This document shows positions 1 to 5,415 of a DNA stretch of 6,587 nt, piece after piece. The number at the start of each line of letters is the position of its first letter. Within the stretch, counting starts at the first letter, position 1. Below the pieces are notes generated by a model, which was not told the DNA's origin, searched no databases, and saw nothing but the letters and a program-made list of their open reading frames with translations. Position numbers and translations under genes: made by a program. Source of the DNA: Desulfobacterales bacterium (lineage in GTDB: Bacteria; Desulfobacterota; Desulfobacteria; Desulfobacterales; 4be13); contig JAOZRQ010000393.1 of assembly GCA_029940115.1 (NCBI GenBank), positions 1 through 6,587 of the forward strand. The letters are read 5' to 3'.

Positions 1-70
1 CTTTTTCCCAAACGGCCGACCTCCCAACTGCAAGAAAAAGCCGGGTTTCTTTTCCCCAATCATTTTTTTG
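1..70. other. unassigned left edge
   Basis: No open frame of note. It holds A-rich and T-rich blocks (about 33-39 and 47-53) that could pair weakly, with no convincing terminator or promoter. Confidence 0.3.
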
Positions 71-96
71 CCTTAACCCTTAACCCTTAACCCTTA
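71..96. repeat. short CCCTTAA heptad array (left of the 102-189 inverted repeat)
   Basis: Units CCTTAA, CCCTTAA, CCCTTAA and CCCTTA occur in sequence. The array ends five bases before the left arm of the inverted repeat. Confidence 0.88.
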
Positions 97-101
97 GGGT
101 C

Positions 102-189
102 CACGCAAAAATAATTTCACATTCTTTCCGGTTTCATGGTATGGGAATCGCTTATAAACTCCCAAGGAATGTGAAGTTATTTTTGCGTG
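102..189. repeat. 88-bp inverted repeat within heptad arrays, downstream of telA
   Basis: Arms 102-124 and 167-189 are 23 bases long and pair with one mismatch. Pairing continues inward for about three bases and outward loosely (GGGTC against ACTCC). The AT-rich stem would form a long hairpin in any telA read-through transcript. Its arm sequence is unrelated to the arms at 3985-4102, although both sit between CCCTTAA arrays. No coding sequence fits inside. Confidence 0.85.
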
Positions 190-192
190 ACT

Positions 193-264
193 CCTTAACC
201 CTTAACCCTTAAACCCTTAACCCTTAAACCCTTAACCCTTAACCCTTAACCCTTAAACCCTTAA
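193..264. repeat. CCCTTAA heptad array overlapping the telA stop codon
   Basis: Ten consecutive units follow one another, three of them extended to CCCTTAAA (206-213, 221-228, 250-257). The last unit supplies the telA stop codon. On the telA coding strand the tract is (TTAAGGG)n with nine GGG runs, and it carries TAA in every frame on both strands. Confidence 0.92.
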
Positions 265-1478
265 TCCTCAATATCCAAGTTGATAATCGGAGCCGCCTCG
301 TTGCCCGTCTCCATCCTCTGGATGGATTCCTCTGTGGTCCTGATGAGGCTGTCCATTTCAAGGATGTTGTCGGCCATTTGGGGCAAAGCCTTCTGTCTGA
401 ACGTGGAAATGTCATCCAAGGCCCCGTTGATATCGGCAAATGCCTGTTTCAGGGTTTCCATGTCGAGTTGGCTTCTGCTGGCCTGCTTGTGAATCTCAGT
501 CCCTTGGGTCCTCAGTTGCTTTGCTGTCTGAGCGATAAGCCGATCCGTGGTTCGGGCAACGGCTTCGATTTTGTCAAGAACGATCTTCTGGTTGGCCAAG
601 GCCAGAGAAACGGTCACAGCAACATTGAGGGCGTTGACCGTGACATTCATGCCCCTGTCCACCCCCTTGATGAGTTCCTTGTTGTTGCGGATGATCAGCT
701 CGATGGCCAGCACGGCCTGCTGGCTCACAGCCAGTTGCTGCTGGATGTCCTGGATGCGCTGGCGGATCGGGAAAAGAAGTTCATCCTGAATGAACCGGTG
801 CCGCGGATCATCCGGCATGATTTCCCGCTCAAGGGTATAACTGAGCTTCTGGTCAATGACCATGCCCAGCTGAATCGCCTTCTCAAGCTTCAGGGTCAGC
901 CCGCGGAAGACTTTCTGGTCCTGCGTCAGGGTGGTGTTGTCTCTCTGGAGGACTTTTTTCCCCTCATCCAACGCGCGTATGATGGCATCAATCACCGTCT
1001 GGGACGATTCAAACTGGGTAAAGTAGTTCTTGAGAGGGGTGCCCACAAACGGAAGCCAGCCAAGCGTCCGGGTAAACCACCCGGGTTTGAAATCGAATTT
1101 GCCGGGATCCAGCTCTTCGACCTGATTCTTCAGGCTGACAAGGGAGTTGGCCACCTCTCCGCCGTCTTCGCCTCTGGCGGCCAATTTCCTGATGGGTTCT
1201 TTGAGCATGGCGCTCCTCTGGGCCGCGTCGCGCTGGGTCTTGGTGCCGAGGCTTTCGGCAGCCGCGACGTTCCGAGCCCTCAATTCCAATTGCTCAGGAT
1301 CATTCGGGTCGAATGCCAGCGCGGCATGGACGAACTCATCAGCCTGTTGTTCAAGCTGTGGATCCAGTTTGCCATCAAGGGCAATGCCTCCCGGATCCAC
1401 AAGCTTGAGCTCCTGTTTTACGCCGGCAGGGTCGGCAAGCATAAACGCTTGGCTTCCCTGCGTCTCTGTTCCATTCAT
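261..1478 (-). CDS. telA: TelA family toxic anion (tellurite) resistance protein
   Basis: This 405-residue protein matches the TelA/toxic anion resistance family (PF05816) across its length. Recognisable stretches are the central WFTRTLGWLPFVGTPLKNYF block (about 134-153), the following segment with SSQ..ID.I...LD.G...L..DN (about 158-181), VTVNALNVAVTVSLALANQK (279-298), and the C-terminal ADINGALDDISTFRQKALPQM (about 348-368). The family is mostly helical and soluble, and members are linked to resistance to tellurite and some antimicrobials. The biochemical role is unsettled. No signal peptide or clear membrane span is seen. The frame is open to 1583, but ATG at 1478 is chosen because AAGGAG lies 7 bases upstream (1486-1491). 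The stop codon TAA (261-263) is part of the last CCCTTAA unit of the adjoining repeat array. The family call is confident; the actual substrate is not known from sequence. Confidence 0.93.
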   Translation of the reverse strand: MNGTETQGSQAFMLADPAGVKQELKLVDPGGIALDGKLDPQLEQQADEFVHAALAFDPNDPEQLELRARNVAAAESLGTKTQRDAAQRSAMLKEPIRKLAARGEDGGEVANSLVSLKNQVEELDPGKFDFKPGWFTRTLGWLPFVGTPLKNYFTQFESSQTVIDAIIRALDEGKKVLQRDNTTLTQDQKVFRGLTLKLEKAIQLGMVIDQKLSYTLEREIMPDDPRHRFIQDELLFPIRQRIQDIQQQLAVSQQAVLAIELIIRNNKELIKGVDRGMNVTVNALNVAVTVSLALANQKIVLDKIEAVARTTDRLIAQTAKQLRTQGTEIHKQASRSQLDMETLKQAFADINGALDDISTFRQKALPQMADNILEMDSLIRTTEESIQRMETGNEAAPIINLDIED

Positions 1479-1764
1479 AAAAATTCTCCTTTTTTGAGGA
1501 CCTGTGACCAAATAAATACAACCCCGCAGGGAGAACCTCTCCGAGGACGCACTCCTGAAAAGGGGCCACGACATGAACGGCATCCCGCATGCTCCATGCG
1601 GGCGGCTGTGCCGTTCCGAGGGATGCGACCACGACTCGGAGAGTCGCCGGCACGTCTGCGGCCATGCCTGTCCCGCCGGGGAACGGGCGGAATGTCCCCA
1701 CGGCGACGAGGTCGGAGGCCACGGCCGGAGCCCGTTTTTCCATCATGACGGGAAGAAAGCTCAT
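1375..1764 (-). CDS. doubtful hypothetical ORF in the dppF-telA spacer
   Basis: I do not recognise this 129-codon reading frame. In its favour, ATG at 1764 has GGAGG (1770-1774) only 5 bases upstream, and codons between about 1500 and 1760 favour G or C in the third position, as in real genes of this composition. The first part is a run of hydrophobic and small residues (VASDLVAVGTF..., ATLRVVVASLGTA) without a clear signal peptide or named domain. Against it, the last 34 codons run out of frame through the start of telA, and the terminal residues are Cys/Arg/Gly rich, as in shadow translations. The region may instead be noncoding leader, or the 3'-degraded relic of a gene. In-frame translation further upstream to 1800 lacks a ribosome site. 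Confidence 0.22.
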   Translation of the reverse strand: MSFLPVMMEKRAPAVASDLVAVGTFRPFPGGTGMAADVPATLRVVVASLGTAQPPAWSMRDAVHVVAPFQECVLGEVLPAGLYLFGHRSSKKENFYEWNRDAGKPSVYACRPCRRKTGAQACGSGRHCP

Positions 1765-1842
1765 TTCGTCCTCCGTTCTGCCAATTTCGGATAGTTTCAT
1801 TCATAGGTGTCAATTATGCGGAGTTGAGTTCTTCGACCTTGA
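1479..1842. other. GC-rich spacer between dppF and telA
   Basis: This 364-base stretch holds no confident gene. Besides the doubtful ORF at 1375-1764, it has three short perfect hairpins: arms GGAGA/TCTCC (1530-1534 and 1538-1542), CCCGCAT/ATGCGGG (1584-1590 and 1596-1602) and CGACTC/GAGTCG (1632-1637 and 1641-1646). None is followed by a T run on the minus strand, so none is a convincing terminator for the importer genes. The telA promoter is probably here, but I cannot place its boxes. Confidence 0.5.
1486..1491 (-). promoter_or_regulatory. Shine-Dalgarno site fixing the telA start
   Basis: Read on the minus strand this is AAGGAG, 7 bases before ATG at 1478. It selects that start over the longer in-frame opening at 1583, whose extra 35 residues (cysteine-, arginine- and serine-containing) do not look like TelA. 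Confidence 0.8.
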
Positions 1843-2910
1843 TCATCGTTTGGACCAACCTTGCTCGGCCTGGATTGCCAAATCCAAGCCGCCCGCCGGA
1901 TTTGGCAATCCCGCGGGAGCAGGGTGGCTGACCGGCTGAACAAAATGGCATGCTGCGGCGTGCCCGGGATGGATATTGATGAGCCGCGGCTCCTGCTCGG
2001 CACAAGCAGTCTGAGCAAACCGGCACCGAGTCCTGAAATGGCACCCGGAGGGGGGATCGATGGGGCTCGGCACATCTCCTTCCAAGATGATGCGCTTTCT
2101 TTTCAGTGTGGGGTCGGGGATGGGAACTGCCGACAACAGAGCTTCGGTGTAAGGGTGCAAGGGGCGATTGTAGAGCGACTCCGTATCCGCGGTCTCGACG
2201 ATTTTGCCAAGATACATAACCGCCACACGACTGGAGATATGTTTGATGACGCTCAAATCATGGGCAACAAACAAGTAGGCAAAACCGAATTGGGCTTGAA
2301 GGTCTTCCAGCAAATTGATGACCTGGGCCTGTATGGACACGTCCAGGGCGGATACGGCCTCGTCACAGATGATCAGTTTGGGATTGAGCGACAAAGCTCT
2401 GGCGATGCCGATGCGTTGACGCTGTCCGCCGCTGAATTCATGGGGATAGCGGTTCATATGATCCGGACTCAGACCCACCGTGACCAGAAGTTCGGCCACC
2501 CGATCCCGCTGCCTTACCCTCTCCATACCGAAGTGAATACGCAACGGCTCGCCAATGATGCTTGCAACCATCATCCGGGGATTGAGAGACGCATAGGGGT
2601 CTTGGAAGATGATCTGCATGTGCTGACGGGTCCTCCGCAGAGCCTCCTTTCCGATGGTGAAGATATCCGTCCCCTCAAATCGGACTTGTCCATCAGTGGG
2701 GGGCAGCAACCCCAACACCACCCGACCCACGGTTGTCTTGCCGCATCCTGATTCGCCCACAAGGCCCAGAATTTCCCCCGGTTTCATGGTGACACTGATC
2801 CCATCCACCGCTTTGACGTGGCCCACCACCTTGGAAAAAATCCCGCCTTGGATGGGGAAGTATTTTTTCAGCCCGACAACTTCCAGCAGATTGCCTTCTG
2901 ATATACTCAT
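1843..2910 (-). CDS. dppF: peptide ABC importer ATP-binding subunit F (OppF/DppF)
   Basis: This 355-residue nucleotide-binding subunit is one of two ATPases expected to power a dipeptide/oligopeptide/nickel-type importer at the inner membrane. Visible motifs are Walker A GESGCGKT (52-59), Q-loop Gln103, signature FSGGQRQR (159-166), Walker B LIICDEA (179-185, Ala replacing the usual Pro after the catalytic Glu), D-loop SALD (187-190) and switch His217. The C-terminal oligopeptide-transporter domain has Cys290, 296, 303 and 321, the spacing that binds a [4Fe-4S] cluster in related Dpp ATPases. ATG at 2910 has AAGG 6 bases upstream and lies 14 bases after dppD, so coupled translation is likely. 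The family body ends near residue 325. Residues 334-347 are encoded by an inverted-repeat element, giving an unusual Pro/Gly/Ala-rich tail. The symbol marks family position; the substrate is unknown. Confidence 0.93.
   Translation of the reverse strand: MSISEGNLLEVVGLKKYFPIQGGIFSKVVGHVKAVDGISVTMKPGEILGLVGESGCGKTTVGRVVLGLLPPTDGQVRFEGTDIFTIGKEALRRTRQHMQIIFQDPYASLNPRMMVASIIGEPLRIHFGMERVRQRDRVAELLVTVGLSPDHMNRYPHEFSGGQRQRIGIARALSLNPKLIICDEAVSALDVSIQAQVINLLEDLQAQFGFAYLFVAHDLSVIKHISSRVAVMYLGKIVETADTESLYNRPLHPYTEALLSAVPIPDPTLKRKRIILEGDVPSPIDPPSGCHFRTRCRFAQTACAEQEPRLINIHPGHAAACHFVQPVSHPAPAGLPNPAGGLDLAIQAEQGWSKR
1863..1920. repeat. paired-hairpin repeat, copy 1 (within the 3' end of dppF)
   Basis: The order is GCTC, five bases, GGATTGCCAAATCC (1872-1885), 12 bases, GGATTTGGCAATCC (1898-1911), five bases, GAGC. 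The two 14-mers are exact reverse complements. Each also folds alone as GGATT, a four-base loop, AATCC. The neighbouring five bases lengthen each stem with four of five pairs (GGCCT with AAGCC, and CCGCC with CGCGG). GCTC pairs with GAGC as an outer stem that extends imperfectly to 1858. The same order and spacing recur at 4011-4071. The design resembles BIME-type paired REP elements, but no GTAG-type REP signature is seen. Confidence 0.8.
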
Positions 2911-2924
2911 AACAAGCCTTGGTC

Positions 2925-3920
2925 CTATTGGAATTTTTTTTTCTTTTCTGCGTCATGCTTGAAACACCGCACCTGATGCCCGACACCCACGGTTTGAAGG
3001 GGCGGTTCCTCTGTTTTGCAGAAATCCTTGACGTATTTGCACCGGGGATGGAAACGGCACCCGGAAGGAAAATCGAGGGGATTGGGCACGATGCCATGAA
3101 TCACTTCCAACCGTCGTTTGCGTGTGTCGGTGAGCCGGGGTATGGAATCATACAGGGCTTGGGTGTAAGGATGTTTGGGCGCCTTGAAAATGGTAACCAC
3201 ATCCGCATATTCCACGGCCTTTCCCGCGTAAGCCACCACAACATCATCGGCCACCTCGGCCACCACACCCAAATCGTGGGTGATCATCATCACCGACATG
3301 CCCGACTCGTCTTTGATCCGCCTGATCAGTTCCAAAATCTGGGCTTGGATGGTCACGTCCAGTGCCGTAGTCGGTTCATCGGCAATAAGCAGGTCCGGCT
3401 CACAAGCCAGTGCCATGGCGATCATGGCCCTCTGTCGCATGCCGCCGCTCATCTGATGGGGATATTCGTCAATGCGTTGTTGCGGAGAGGGAATGCCGAC
3501 GCGTCTCAAACTGTCTATGGCTTTCTCACGGGCATCATCCTTTTCCAGTTTCTGATGCTGGATGACGGACTCACTTATCTGGTTGCCGATGGTGAAAACC
3601 GGATTGAGGGAGGTCATGGGTTCTTGAAAGATCATGGCTATCTCATTCCCGCGGATCCGCCGCATCTCATCCGCAGTCTTGGTCATGAGGTTCTCGTTCT
3701 TGAACAATGCCTCGCCTTCGATGATCCTTCCAGGCGGGCGTGGGATCAATTGCATCACCGACAGCGCGGACACGCTTTTTCCGCACCCGGACTCACCGAT
3801 CACCCCCAAGGTTCTGCCTCGGTCGATCTTGAAATCCATGCCGTCCACGGCTCGGGAGATCCCTTCATCTGTGTAGAAACAGGTCTTCAGATTTTTGACG
3901 GTCAACAGTGGTGTACTCAA
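2925..3920 (-). CDS. dppD: peptide ABC importer ATP-binding subunit D (DppD/OppD)
   Basis: This 331-residue ATPase is the expected partner of subunit F in a peptide-type importer. Motifs are Walker A GESGCGKS (42-49), Q-loop Gln99 in IFQEPMTSLNP, signature MSGGMRQR (157-164), Walker B LLIADEP (177-183), D-loop TALD (185-188) and switch His215. The C-terminal oligopeptide-transporter domain carries Cys288, 294, 301 and 319, with the same spacing as subunit F and consistent with a [4Fe-4S] site known in DppD relatives. Translation most likely starts at TTG (3918-3920), because GGAGGG sits 6 bases upstream. The next ATG (residue 28) would remove the first beta strands before Walker A. The gene is separated from dppC by 241 bases of repeats, unusual inside such an operon. 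The last codons contain nine consecutive A residues just before the stop. Confidence 0.94.
   Translation of the reverse strand: MSTPLLTVKNLKTCFYTDEGISRAVDGMDFKIDRGRTLGVIGESGCGKSVSALSVMQLIPRPPGRIIEGEALFKNENLMTKTADEMRRIRGNEIAMIFQEPMTSLNPVFTIGNQISESVIQHQKLEKDDAREKAIDSLRRVGIPSPQQRIDEYPHQMSGGMRQRAMIAMALACEPDLLIADEPTTALDVTIQAQILELIRRIKDESGMSVMMITHDLGVVAEVADDVVVAYAGKAVEYADVVTIFKAPKHPYTQALYDSIPRLTDTRKRRLEVIHGIVPNPLDFPSGCRFHPRCKYVKDFCKTEEPPLQTVGVGHQVRCFKHDAEKKKKFQ
2934..2942 (-). other. A9 homopolymer at the end of dppD (possible slip site)
   Basis: The coding strand has nine A residues within AAG AAA AAA AAA TTC CAA TAG. Losing one base of frame (-1), or gaining one A in the transcript, reads ATT CCA ATA GGA CCA AGG CTT GTT and then the dppF ATG in frame, with no stop between. 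That would yield a D-F fusion protein. A run of this length is a recognised substrate for polymerase or ribosome slippage; use of it here is inference. Confidence 0.4.
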
Positions 3921-3926
3921 TCCTAT

Positions 3927-3932
3927 CCCTCC
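3927..3932 (-). promoter_or_regulatory. strong ribosome binding site for a TTG start (dppD)
   Basis: Minus-strand GGAGGG lies 6 bases before TTG at 3918-3920. No ATG or GTG in the same frame lies at a suitable distance, so this site decides the start. The strong site may offset the weak initiation codon. Confidence 0.75.
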
Positions 3933-3945
3933 GTTTACTCGTTCA

Positions 3946-3984
3946 CCTTAACCCTTAACCCTTAACGATTAACCCTTAACGATT
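3946..3984. repeat. CCCTTAA heptad array, left flank of the dppC-dppD element
   Basis: About five and a half heptads: one partial CCTTAA, three CCCTTAA, and CGATTAA variant units at 3966-3972 and 3980-3984 (partial). On the coding strand it reads TTAAGGG. It abuts the long inverted repeat starting at 3985. Confidence 0.9.
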
Positions 3985-4102
3985 GTAAATATTCGGTAAA
4001 CCCCGTCCTCGCTCCCGCCGGATTGCCAAATCCGGCGGGATGGGGTTCGGATTTGTCAATCCGAACCGAGCGTGGGGTCGACGGGTTTTACCGAATACTT
4101 AC
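3985..4102. mobile_element. MITE-like 118-bp inverted-repeat element between dppC and dppD
   Basis: Terminal arms 3985-4007 and 4080-4102 are 23 bases long and pair with two mismatches. The sequence TAACGATT stands immediately outside both ends (3977-3984 and 4103-4110), as a target-site duplication would. The flanking DNA is itself repetitive and TAACGATT also occurs at 3963-3970, so a repeat artefact is possible. There is no room for a transposase gene, so movement would need enzymes supplied elsewhere. The interior is a paired-hairpin module (4011-4071). In the transcript the whole unit could fold into a stem with two side hairpins. Confidence 0.55.
4011..4071. repeat. paired-hairpin repeat, copy 2 (core of the dppC-dppD element)
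   Basis: The order is GCTC, five bases, GGATTGCCAAATCC (4020-4033), 15 bases, GGATTTGTCAATCC (4049-4062), five bases, GAGC: the same boundaries and spacing as at 1863-1920. The first hairpin has a perfect 12-bp stem (4013-4024 with 4029-4040, loop GCCA). The second has a perfect 10-bp stem (4044-4053 with 4058-4067, loop TGTC). The outer parts of the stems differ from copy 1 but remain paired. Confidence 0.8.
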
Positions 4103-4150
4103 TAACGATTAACCCTTAACCCTTAACCCTTAACCCTTAACCCTTAACCC
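4102..4150. repeat. CCCTTAA heptad array directly after dppC
   Basis: After CTAA there is one CGATTAA unit, then five CCCTTAA units and a final CCC. On the coding strand this gives six GGG runs separated by TTAA, beginning 12 bases after the dppC stop codon. It forms the right flank of the inverted-repeat element. Confidence 0.9.
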
Positions 4151-4161
4151 TGTCTTCATTT

Positions 4162-5055
4162 TCACTCTCCCCGCAGGCGCGGGTCAATCATGTCCCTGAT
4201 GCCGTCGCCCAATGTATTGAAGGCCAGAATGGTGATCAGGATGCTGAGGCCCGAAAATATGGAAATTCCGGGGGCATTGATGAGCACATCCACTCCTTCG
4301 CGGATCATGTTTCCCCATGTCGGCGTGGGCGGCTGGACCCCGAGCCCGATGAACGCGAGATTGGCTTCCAATCGGATGGCCACGCCCACCCACAGGGTGC
4401 CGGCTACCAGCAGGTCTCCGAAAATATTGGGAAAGATGTGGCGGACAATGATCCGCGGCACCTTGGCACCGATGGCCTGGGCCGCGACGACGTATTCGCT
4501 TTCTTTCATCTTGAGCAGTTGACCGTGGGCGAGCCTGGCAAACCGCGGGGTCATCACAATGGCGATGGTGATGATCAGGTTGGCCAAGTTGGCTCCGAGG
4601 ACGGCCGTCACGGCAATGGCGAGGATCAGGTCGGGAAAGCACATGAGCACATCCACCGCCCGCATGATCATGGTCTCGATTTTGCCTCCGTAGTATCCCG
4701 CCACCATGCCCATGCCGGTTCCCACGATCATTCCCATCAGCACGGAAAAGAACCCGATAACCAGGGATACCCGACTACCCCAGACAATCCGGGAGAGAAC
4801 GTCACGGCCGAAGTCGTCGGTTCCCAGCCAGTTTTCAGCCGTGCTGCCGGTCAGCCGCGTCAGGGAATCTTGCTCCAGCGGGTCATAAGGGGATAACAGA
4901 GGCGCAAATATAGCCACCAGCACGATGATGACGGCCATGATGCCGCCGACCATGGCGGTCTTGTTTCGGCGAAAGGCCGCCCACATGCGACGCCGCTGGG
5001 AAATTTCAACGGCCATCCCGGGGTTCAGGGTAAGCTGCTCTTGTATCTCCGACAT
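4162..5055 (-). CDS. dppC: peptide ABC importer permease subunit C (DppC/OppC)
   Basis: This 297-residue inner-membrane permease should form, with an absent B-type partner, the channel of a peptide/nickel-type importer. The N-terminal OppC domain starts near residue 20 (RRRMWAAFRRNKTAMVGG), with the first membrane span at about 36-56. The motif NWLGTDDFGRDVLSRI (75-90) is characteristic of C-type subunits. Further hydrophobic spans lie at about 97-120, 138-170, 212-236 and 264-284. The cytoplasmic EAA loop that docks the ATPase is at about 187-210 (EYVVAAQAIGAKVPRIIVRH). Length is normal (about 300). ATG at 5055 gives the standard short cytoplasmic leader, although the ribosome site is weak. 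DppB normally precedes this gene, but here 566 bases without a confident gene lie upstream, and dppD follows only after 241 bases of repeats. Confidence 0.94.
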   Translation of the reverse strand: MSEIQEQLTLNPGMAVEISQRRRMWAAFRRNKTAMVGGIMAVIIVLVAIFAPLLSPYDPLEQDSLTRLTGSTAENWLGTDDFGRDVLSRIVWGSRVSLVIGFFSVLMGMIVGTGMGMVAGYYGGKIETMIMRAVDVLMCFPDLILAIAVTAVLGANLANLIITIAIVMTPRFARLAHGQLLKMKESEYVVAAQAIGAKVPRIIVRHIFPNIFGDLLVAGTLWVGVAIRLEANLAFIGLGVQPPTPTWGNMIREGVDVLINAPGISIFSGLSILITILAFNTLGDGIRDMIDPRLRGE

Positions 5056-5074
5056 ATGTTTTGTCCGTGATGGG

Positions 5075-5239
5075 TTAAAGGGTTTGCGATGTGTGTCCTA
5101 ATCTTGAAACAAGAAAGACAACTAGACCAAGGACGGATAATTCATCAAGTTCCTTATAACGCGCCATTTGTTCAGACGCCAATTCTTTGGCATCCGACGG
5201 CTTGAATGATTTGCAGTCAAATCCCAATGTTTCCTTCAC
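5075..5239 (-). CDS. doubtful small ORF upstream of dppC
   Basis: I do not recognise this 54-codon frame starting at GTG (5237-5239) and ending 19 bases before dppC. It has a charged first half (residues such as DAKELASEQMARYKELDEL) and a hydrophobic stretch VLGLVVFLV near the end, which could be one short membrane segment or an amphipathic helix. The composition looks more protein-like than random, but no good ribosome site is visible before the GTG. Just upstream another frame (about 5219-5284) reads LDGRIRIP and then stops at the same place, so a frameshifted remnant of a longer gene is possible. It does not resemble DppB. Confidence 0.25.
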   Translation of the reverse strand: MKETLGFDCKSFKPSDAKELASEQMARYKELDELSVLGLVVFLVSRLGHTSQTL

Positions 5240-5387
5240 CTGGAATCCGGATCCTGCCGTCTAAAGTTCCTTGCAATCCTCTGAAAAATTGTCTGCCCTC
5301 AACTTGAGACGGATTAATATCAGATTCTGAAAACAAATGCAAGGGAAAAGTCGGCATTCCTGATTTTTTTTGCCATCAGTTGCCTGT
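5240..5387. other. intergenic, nothing recognised
   Basis: AT-richer sequence with stops in all frames. Apart from a minus-strand frame that might belong to a decayed gene together with the ORF at 5075-5239, I see no gene, repeat or clear promoter. Confidence 0.4.
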
Positions 5388-5415
5388 GTAGAAGGTGTTT
5401 TCAAACACCTTCTAC
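5388..5415. repeat. perfect 13-bp hairpin
   Basis: GTAGAAGGTGTTT (5388-5400) and AAACACCTTCTAC (5403-5415) are exact reverse complements separated by TC. There is no T run directly after it on either strand, so an intrinsic terminator is not the best reading. It adjoins the large inverted repeat that follows. Confidence 0.85.

Noticed and set aside
71..264. Possible CRISPR array
   Set aside because: The units are 7 bases in direct tandem with no spacers. The central unique part is an inverted repeat, not a spacer series.
378..1748. Long plus-strand open frame (456 codons) opposite telA
   Set aside because: It is the antisense shadow of telA and the GC-rich spacer. The minus strand has clear family motifs and a ribosome site; the plus translation has none.
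1808..1813. Perfect minus-strand TTGACA as a -35 box for a spacer promoter
   Set aside because: No acceptable -10 box lies 16-18 bases downstream.
1475..1813. 112-codon minus-strand frame ending at the telA start
   Set aside because: Arg/Gly/Pro-rich translation without a ribosome site; it looks like a frame shadow in GC-rich DNA.
2919..3965. Plus-strand open frame of 348 codons opposite dppD
   Set aside because: It is antisense to a complete, motif-rich ABC ATPase, and its His/Gly-rich translation matches no family.
5388..5415. Hairpin as an intrinsic terminator
   Set aside because: The stem is excellent but no T run follows directly on either strand, so it is listed as a repeat only.
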